Below, one piece after another: positions 7,817 to 11,812 of a stretch of DNA of 11,812 bases. A model generated the notes under the pieces. That model was not told the DNA's origin. It ran no database searches and saw only the letters and a list, made by a program, of their open reading frames with translations. The translations under genes and the position numbers were made by a program. Source of the DNA: Paracoccaceae bacterium. GTDB taxonomy: Bacteria > Pseudomonadota > Alphaproteobacteria > Rhodobacterales > Rhodobacteraceae. Position 1 is the first letter of the stretch; each line of letters opens with the position of its first letter. Where the stretch lies: assembly GCA_011525185.1 (NCBI GenBank), contig WTIQ01000114.1, forward strand, positions 1 through 11,812, written 5' to 3'.

Positions 7817-7831
7817 GTTCTCTTTTTGTTC
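7817..7831 (-). promoter_or_regulatory. LexA (SOS) box of imuB
   Basis: The plus strand reads GTTC, seven bases (TCTTTTT), GTTC; on the minus strand this is GAAC-N7-GAAC. It is an exact match to the direct-repeat LexA operator known from alphaproteobacteria. It ends 14 bases before the imuB ATG and overlaps the expected -10 region, so bound LexA would block initiation. It points to DNA-damage induction of imuB. The neighbouring cytochrome gene's own promoter is about 80 bases away and probably unaffected. Confidence 0.85.
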
Positions 7832-7854
7832 TCAAAAATATCAAAATGAGTCAA
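7826..7854 (-). promoter_or_regulatory. Candidate imuB promoter overlapping the LexA box
   Basis: TTGACT (7854-7849 on the minus strand) is a good -35. The hexamer 17 bases on is GAACAA (7831-7826), a poor -10 lying inside the LexA box. Initiation would then be near 7819, giving a leader under 20 bases with no ribosome-binding site. A weak, LexA-covered promoter suits an SOS gene, but the -10 assignment is uncertain. Confidence 0.35.
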
Positions 7855-7888
7855 TTCCTAAAAATGCGACGAAAGACGCACTGTAAAT

Positions 7889-7919
7889 TTGCCTGCAAAC
7901 TTTTTAAACCTGCTATGCT
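7889..7919 (+). promoter_or_regulatory. Candidate promoter of the cytochrome c gene (extended -10)
   Basis: TG-C-TATGCT (7911-7919) is an extended -10 element. TTGCCT (7889-7894) lies 19 bases upstream of the hexamer and could serve as a weak -35. Transcription would begin near 7926, about 25 bases before the ATG at 7952. Confidence 0.4.
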
Positions 7920-7951
7920 AATTCGCACTCTTAAGACCTCAGAGGACCGTC

Positions 7952-8323
7952 ATGAAAGTATTTAATCTTGCCCTTGTGATTACAGCATTCACTGCGCTTG
8001 CCACTGCCAGCTTTGCAGAGGGAGATCCAGAGAAGGGGAAAAAAACCTTTCGCAAATGTAAGTCCTGTCATGCGGTCGATGACGGTAAAAACAAAGTTGG
8101 CCCGCATCTCTTTGGGATATATGGGCGTGAAGCAGGTGCAGTTGAGGGGTTCAAATACTCAAAAGCACTGAAAGAGGCAGGCATTGTTTGGAATTCAGAG
8201 ACGTTAAACGGGTATCTGGAAAATCCCAAAAAATACCTCAAAGGGACCAAAATGTCCTTTGCGGGTCTAAAAAAGCAATCACAACGGGATGATGTGATCG
8301 CCTATCTTAAGCAACAAAAATAA
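7952..8323 (+). CDS. Periplasmic class I cytochrome c (c2/c550-like)
   Basis: Small soluble electron carrier, 123 residues before processing. Residues 1-22 are a Sec signal peptide (positive start, hydrophobic core, cleavage after 'ASFA'), leaving a mature protein of about 101 residues. The single haem motif is C36-K-S-C39-H40, with His40 the proximal ligand. 'KVGPHLFGIYGREAG' (48-62) is the typical cytochrome c2 loop, and Met101 in 'KGTKMSFAGL' is the expected distal ligand. The end 'DDVIAYLKQQK' is the family's C-terminal helix. It probably shuttles electrons between the bc1 complex and oxidases or dehydrogenases; the specific partner is unknown. AGAGGA five bases upstream of the ATG fixes the start. 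It is divergent from imuB and 142 bp from the ClpP-like gene, so probably a single-gene transcript. Confidence 0.93.
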   Translation: MKVFNLALVITAFTALATASFAEGDPEKGKKTFRKCKSCHAVDDGKNKVGPHLFGIYGREAGAVEGFKYSKALKEAGIVWNSETLNGYLENPKKYLKGTKMSFAGLKKQSQRDDVIAYLKQQK

Positions 8324-8343
8324 GGTCTGGGCTTTATTCTGCC

Positions 8344-8362
8344 TAATGCACGCATCGCATTA
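8344..8362. repeat. Short palindrome TAATGC-N7-GCATTA
   Basis: A perfect 6-bp inverted repeat with a 7-base centre, 20 bases after the cytochrome c stop. On the plus strand it is followed by A's rather than T's, so it is not an intrinsic terminator for that gene. Its position ahead of the ClpP-like gene makes an operator possible, without direct support. Confidence 0.3.
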
Positions 8363-8465
8363 AAAAACATAATATAGCGCAAATTAAAATTGCACTTCCT
8401 GAGCTGAAGCTTAAGGTTTTTAACCATTGATGACTTCAAGAACATGGATGTGACATCTGATTAAT

Positions 8466-9044
8466 TTGAAAACACAAGATGCTATTGATGTCAGCGATGA
8501 TGTGGTCAAATCACGTTTTTTTAAAAGTCGTACGGTGATTGTTGCAGGTGAAATCAATCACACTTTGGCTGAAAAGACAGTTAAGCATCTGATTGCCTTA
8601 TCCGAAGACAGTGATGATCCAATCAACATGTTTATCAGTTCACCTGGTGGACATGTGGAGTCAGGCGATATGGTGCATGATATGATCCGCTTCATCCGTC
8701 CAAAGGTACGCACAATTGGAAGCGGCTGGGTGGCTAGTGCTGGGGCTTTGATCTATGTTGGGGCACAGAAAGAGAACCGGTATTGCTTACCAAACACGCG
8801 CTTTTTGTTGCATCAACCCAGCGGTGGAATTGGAGGACAGGCCAGCGATATGGAGATACAAGCAGAGCAAATTCGTCAGATGCGGGCACGATTTGATCAT
8901 CTGTTTTCAGAGGCAACGGGACAGAGCAAAGCTCAAATCGCCCAAGATACACAGCGTGATTTTTGGCTTACAACTGACGCGGCGATCCGCTATGGCCTTG
9001 TGCATAAGGTCATAGAGAGGATTGACGAGCTTGAGCAAGGATGA
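8466..9044 (+). CDS. ClpP-like serine peptidase (Clp proteolytic subunit paralog)
   Basis: 192-residue ClpP-family protein. The catalytic triad is intact: Ser91 in 'GWVASAGALIYV', His116 in 'RFLLHQPSGG' and Asp165 in 'DTQRDFW'. The intervals of 25 and 49 residues are the same as in E. coli ClpP. The oxyanion loop 'SSPGGHVESGD' (58-68) and handle-helix region 'QASDMEIQAEQIRQMRARFDHLF' are also present. The active-site context SAGA differs from the housekeeping SMGA, which marks it as the second ClpP type I associate with roseobacters. It probably assembles with a Clp ATPase encoded elsewhere, as no clpX or clpA is nearby. No ATG fits the N-terminus: after the in-frame stop at 8451, TTG 8466 is the best start, with no good ribosome site. 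The gene end overlaps the GNAT start. Confidence 0.88.
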   Translation: MKTQDAIDVSDDVVKSRFFKSRTVIVAGEINHTLAEKTVKHLIALSEDSDDPINMFISSPGGHVESGDMVHDMIRFIRPKVRTIGSGWVASAGALIYVGAQKENRYCLPNTRFLLHQPSGGIGGQASDMEIQAEQIRQMRARFDHLFSEATGQSKAQIAQDTQRDFWLTTDAAIRYGLVHKVIERIDELEQG

Positions 9045-9537
9045 CACCCAACGGATAAGACTAAGAGAGGTGAGCCCTGACGATACGGAGGCTCTTTGGG
9101 ACATTCTCGAGCCCACTTTTCGTCGGGGTGACACTTACACAATTGACCCGATGATCTCGAAACAAGAGGCCATCGCGTATTGGACATCCAGTGATAAAAG
9201 CACGTTTCTGGCACGTCTTCATGAAAAAAATGTGGGGACATATTACATCCGTCCAAATCAATCGGGGCGGGGCAATCATGTTTGTAACTGCGGTTTTATC
9301 ACACATCCCAAAGCCCGTGGGCTAGGGGTGGCGCGGCAGATGCTTGAACATGCTTTGAAAAAGGCCAAAGCCACAGGCTATCATGCCATGCAATTCAACT
9401 TTGTCGTCTCAACAAATACGCGTGCCGTTGATATCTGGAAAACATATGGCTTTGATATTGTTGGCACTCTGCCAGAAGCGTTTGATCACCCTGCTCTTGG
9501 ACTTGTGGATGCCTATGTCATGTATAAAACCTTGTAA
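9031..9537 (+). CDS. GNAT-family N-acetyltransferase
   Basis: About 168 residues, a single GCN5-related acetyltransferase domain. It begins with 'RIRLREVSPDDTEALWDI', the usual first strand and helix. Motif A is 'NCGFITHPKARGLGVARQMLEHAL', with R-G-L-G-V-A forming the acetyl-CoA pyrophosphate loop. Motif B includes 'NFVVSTNTRAVDIWKTYGFDIVGTLPEAF', with the N-x-R-A-x-x-x-W-x-x-x-G-F pattern common in the family. The acceptor substrate is unknown. It has no ATG start. TTG 9031 has AGAGAGG ten bases upstream and is preferred over TTG 9022, which is too close to that site. The gene overlaps the ClpP-like stop by 14 bases and is probably coupled to it. The ATG formed with that stop (ATGA, 9041) is in another frame. 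Confidence 0.85.
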   Translation: MSKDDTQRIRLREVSPDDTEALWDILEPTFRRGDTYTIDPMISKQEAIAYWTSSDKSTFLARLHEKNVGTYYIRPNQSGRGNHVCNCGFITHPKARGLGVARQMLEHALKKAKATGYHAMQFNFVVSTNTRAVDIWKTYGFDIVGTLPEAFDHPALGLVDAYVMYKTL

Positions 9538-9552
9538 GCACAAGGCAGGTTC

Positions 9553-9566
9553 TTACATGTTACATG
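9553..9566. repeat. Tandem TTACATG pair upstream of mbfA
   Basis: Two adjacent copies of TTACATG, 26 bases before the mbfA ATG. The centre can also be read as CATG-TTA-CATG. Its place suggests a possible operator. It does not resemble the Irr ICE motif that controls mbfA in Rhizobiales, and no regulator can be named. Confidence 0.3.
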
Positions 9567-9591
9567 AGCTTCGGTGGTGTAGGTAAGAGAC

Positions 9592-10566
9592 ATGCGATTT
9601 TTTACACAACGTAGACATTTTTCTGATCTTTCAGAACGAGAAGTGCTGGCCCTTGCCATTTTCTCGGAAGAGGACGATGCGCGTATTTACCAAACCTTTG
9701 CCGCGCATTTGAGCGCTGATTATCCAGCATCGGCTGCCATTTTTGAGGATATGGCAAAAGAGGAAAACACCCATCGCCAGCGCTTGCTTGATCTGTTTCA
9801 GGCGCGGTTTGGGGATCATATCCCACTAATCCGACGTGAGCATGTCGCGGGTTTTTACTCGCGTCGCCCCGTATGGTTGTCCAAGACGCTGAGCTTGGAG
9901 AAAATACGCGCTGAAGCGGCCATGATGGAGCGCACGGCTGCGGCCTTTTACAGAAGGGCCGCTGCGCAAAGTAGCGATGTTAAAACCCGCAAATTACTCG
10001 GCGATTTGGCACTGATTGAGGCAGGTCATGAACAACATGCGCAGAGCCTTGTGGATATCCATTTAGATGAAAGCGCACGCTCTGAGGAGGATTTGCACAA
10101 ACGAAAGCAATTCATCCTTACATGGGTTCAGCCAGGTGTTGCGGGTTTGATGGATGGCTCCGTGTCCACCCTTGCGCCAATTTTTGCAACGGCCTTTGCC
10201 ACTCAAGATCCATCAACAACGTTTCTTGTGGGTCTTGCAGCCTCACTTGGGGCTGGGATCTCGATGGGATTTACCGAAGCGGCCTCGGATGATGGGCAGC
10301 TTTCGGGGCGCGGCTCTCCCCTTAAACGGGGAATAGCCGCAGGGGTGATGACGACGCTTGGAGGCTTGGGGCATGCACTGCCTTATCTGATTAATGATAT
10401 TCAAACGGCCAATATCGTTGCCTTTGTTGTTGTGTTCTTTGAGCTTTGGGCAATCGCGTTTATTCAAAACAAATATATGGAAACCCCATTTTTACGCGCC
10501 ACGTTGCAAGTGGTGATTGGCGGTGCGTTGGTCTTTGCCACGGGAATATGGATTGGTAGTTCCTGA
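9592..10566 (+). CDS. mbfA: MbfA, membrane-bound ferritin (rubrerythrin-VIT1 fusion), iron exporter
   Basis: 324-residue two-domain protein. Residues about 12-160 form a ferritin-like/rubrerythrin four-helix domain with di-iron ligand motifs: Glu27 in 'EEDDARIY', E58-x-x-H61 ('EENTH'), a helix with Glu113, and E143-x-x-H146 ('EAGHEQH'). Residues about 172-324 are a VIT1/CCC1-type membrane domain: 'VQPGVAGLMDGSVSTLAPIFATAFA', a 'GAGISMGFTEAASDDG' turn, and hydrophobic segments near 250-268, 274-291 and 303-322. Characterised relatives in Bradyrhizobium and Agrobacterium export iron and protect against iron and peroxide stress at low pH. The N-terminal domain faces the cytoplasm. The ATG follows AGGTAAGAG. 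It stands 54 bp after the GNAT gene and 60 bp before the AEC permease. The full match in both domains makes the call firm; regulation is unresolved. Confidence 0.92.
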   Translation: MRFFTQRRHFSDLSEREVLALAIFSEEDDARIYQTFAAHLSADYPASAAIFEDMAKEENTHRQRLLDLFQARFGDHIPLIRREHVAGFYSRRPVWLSKTLSLEKIRAEAAMMERTAAAFYRRAAAQSSDVKTRKLLGDLALIEAGHEQHAQSLVDIHLDESARSEEDLHKRKQFILTWVQPGVAGLMDGSVSTLAPIFATAFATQDPSTTFLVGLAASLGAGISMGFTEAASDDGQLSGRGSPLKRGIAAGVMTTLGGLGHALPYLINDIQTANIVAFVVVFFELWAIAFIQNKYMETPFLRATLQVVIGGALVFATGIWIGSS

Positions 10567-10592
10567 GTTTTATCGTTTTGAGGTTTTTCTTG

Positions 10593-10620
10593 TTGACCTG
10601 AAAGTGTACTCCGCTATTGC
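10593..10620 (+). promoter_or_regulatory. Candidate promoter giving a leaderless AEC-permease transcript
   Basis: TTGACC (10593-10598), 16 bases, then TATTGC (10615-10620). The expected transcription start falls at about 10627, the A of the permease ATG. No convincing Shine-Dalgarno lies between (only GAG four bases before the ATG), so a leaderless mRNA is plausible. Confidence 0.4.
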
Positions 10621-10626
10621 CGAGCT

Positions 10627-11565
10627 ATGATTGAAATTTTTCTCAAAACTTTACCATTTTTTACGATCATCGGGATCGGGTTCGTCTCGGCCTGGCGGGG
10701 CTTTTTTAGCTCTGAAGCAACGGTTTATTTGACGAAATTTGTTTTTTATTTCGCGCTTTCTGCCATGTTATTTCGGTTCTCCGCACGACTTGATCTGAGC
10801 GCTGTGTTTAGCTGGGACTTTGTCTTTGCCTATCTCAGTGCCTCTCTCTTGTTATACGCAGCCTTATTTGCGCTCTCAATGGGACAGGGTACGCCCGTGT
10901 CAGAAGCCGCCGTTGAGGCTCAGTGTAGTGTGATTGGCAACGTGGGGTTCTTGGGCTTGCCGATGCTTGCCATGTTGATGGGAGCTGAGGCGGTTGGGTA
11001 TGTGATGATTGTTTTGGCCATTGACCTTATCGTCTTTGGCTCTTTAATCGTTGCGTTCATTGTGTGGTCGCGTGAGCAGACAATGCAGATCACAATTGTT
11101 ATAACGCTTTTAGCAGGACTGCTCCGTAATCCCATGATTGTTGCCATTTGCGCAGGATTGTTGTGGACATTTTTTGACATTCCAATGCCTGATCCCCTTT
11201 GGGATTTAGTGACGCTTTTGGGGGCTGCAGCAACGCCCTGCGCCCTTTTTGCAATTGGTGCCTCACTGGCTGAAAAAACGACAGAGCGGGCACGTGTTGC
11301 CTTTGGGCTATCGTTTGCAAAATTGGTTCTACATCCCGCCGCTGTTGCCTTTTCGGCGCTTTGGCTATTTGAGCTACCTCCGTATCCTGCGGCGGTGATG
11401 ATTGTAGCCTCTGCTTTGCCGGTCGCGGGAAATATTTATATTCTAGCCCAGCATTACGGGGTCGCACCGCAACGCGTATCAGCTTCTATTCTCGTTTCCA
11501 CGGCCTTAAGCATTGTGACCGTCACGGGTATCATGGCTCTTGTAGAACCGCTGGCCTCATTTTAG
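10627..11565 (+). CDS. AEC-family (auxin efflux carrier-like) permease
   Basis: 312-residue integral membrane protein with about ten hydrophobic segments in two halves of five, the arrangement of the bile/arsenite/riboflavin-type AEC transporters. Conserved spots: 'QCSVIGNVGFLGLPML' (99-114) at the broken helix of the first half, 'LLRNPMIVAICAGLL' (165-179) at the start of the second, 'GAAATPCALFAIGASL' (199-214), 'KLVLHPAA' (232-239) and 'ASALPVAGNIYILAQHYGV' (261-279) as the second broken helix. Bacterial members move small organic acids such as malate or malonate, or remain unassigned; the substrate here is unknown. It begins 60 bp after mbfA but has its own promoter candidate. Followed by about 100 bp without a gene before fghA. 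Confidence 0.9.
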   Translation: MIEIFLKTLPFFTIIGIGFVSAWRGFFSSEATVYLTKFVFYFALSAMLFRFSARLDLSAVFSWDFVFAYLSASLLLYAALFALSMGQGTPVSEAAVEAQCSVIGNVGFLGLPMLAMLMGAEAVGYVMIVLAIDLIVFGSLIVAFIVWSREQTMQITIVITLLAGLLRNPMIVAICAGLLWTFFDIPMPDPLWDLVTLLGAAATPCALFAIGASLAEKTTERARVAFGLSFAKLVLHPAAVAFSALWLFELPPYPAAVMIVASALPVAGNIYILAQHYGVAPQRVSASILVSTALSIVTVTGIMALVEPLASF

Positions 11566-11668
11566 CCAGTTTGGGTCAGAGTTGCCTCAATGTGCTTTCG
11601 CCTTGCGTTTATCTAGGACTCTAAGGTAGCCACTTTAAGAATATTAGATGAGACTGTGAAGGACTATC

Positions 11669-11812
11669 ATGGAAATTGTGTCTGAAAATAAATGTTATGA
11701 TGGTGTGCAAGGCGTCTACACCCATCGATCTGAGGCCTGTCAGGGTGACATGACCTTTGGCCTCTTTCTGCCACAAGAGGCGCAACATACTTCGGTCCCC
11801 GTTTTGTGGTAT
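11669..11812 (+). CDS. fghA: S-formylglutathione hydrolase, N-terminal part
   Basis: 48 codons are visible before the right edge. The start MEIVSENKCYDGVQGVYTHR, then 'MTFGLFLPQEA' and 'VPVLWY', matches S-formylglutathione hydrolase (esterase D family). The 'S-x-x-C-x-G-x-Q' opening and the 'M-x-F-x-x-F-L-P' strand are characteristic. The enzyme releases formate and glutathione in the glutathione-dependent formaldehyde oxidation pathway, after AdhC/FlhA-type dehydrogenase. The catalytic serine, aspartate and histidine lie outside the window. GAAGGA five bases before the ATG supports the start. The matching formaldehyde dehydrogenase gene is not upstream, so it may follow or lie elsewhere. Confidence 0.88.
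   Translation, partial: MEIVSENKCYDGVQGVYTHRSEACQGDMTFGLFLPQEAQHTSVPVLWY

Noticed and set aside
1..11812. CRISPR arrays, tRNA or rRNA genes, insertion sequences, prophage or toxin-antitoxin genes
   Set aside because: I looked for these on both strands. No regular repeat-spacer pattern, cloverleaf, transposase or terminal repeat was seen.

Overview
The window looks like an ordinary chromosomal stretch of a marine alphaproteobacterium, most likely Rhodobacterales (roseobacter type). The protein sequences read like the roseobacter versions of their families: a ClpP-like paralog, MbfA, an AEC permease, FghA, and the aminotransferase/Ldh2 neighbourhood. The site ahead of imuB also has the alphaproteobacterial LexA form, GTTC-N7-GTTC. 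Base composition is moderate (near half GC by eye), lower than many cultured roseobacters. Genus is not resolvable from this sequence. No tRNA, rRNA, CRISPR, insertion sequence or phage gene was seen.

Layout. (1) 1-1382, minus strand: the lipoprotein-release transporter, a complete LolC/E-type permease followed by the first 34 codons of LolD, which run off the left edge. (2) 1383-1693: divergent intergenic region with no convincing gene. (3) 1694-5850, an amino-acid/keto-acid block: a HisC-like aminotransferase (+) converges on a class V aminotransferase (-) with a 15-bp overlap of their ends. Divergent from the class V gene are a tyrosine-phosphatase-like protein and, 12 bp later, an Ldh2-family dehydrogenase. 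(4) 5851-6146: gene-free stretch with a perfect inverted repeat. (5) 6147-7831, minus strand: imuB with a LexA box directly upstream, but with neither imuA nor dnaE2 beside it. (6) 7952-9537, plus strand: a periplasmic cytochrome c, a ClpP-like peptidase and a GNAT acetyltransferase overlapping it. (7) 9592-11565: the membrane-bound ferritin MbfA (iron export) and an AEC-family permease. (8) 11669 to the right edge: the start of S-formylglutathione hydrolase (formaldehyde detoxification).

The genes form several small independent units rather than one system. The tightest functional links are lolC-lolD, the phosphatase-Ldh2 pair and the clpP-like/GNAT overlap. The most interesting points are the solitary SOS-controlled imuB, the unexplained 300 bp downstream of it, and several genes with no Shine-Dalgarno sequence or with TTG starts. 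I found no evidence for a clearly new multi-gene system.
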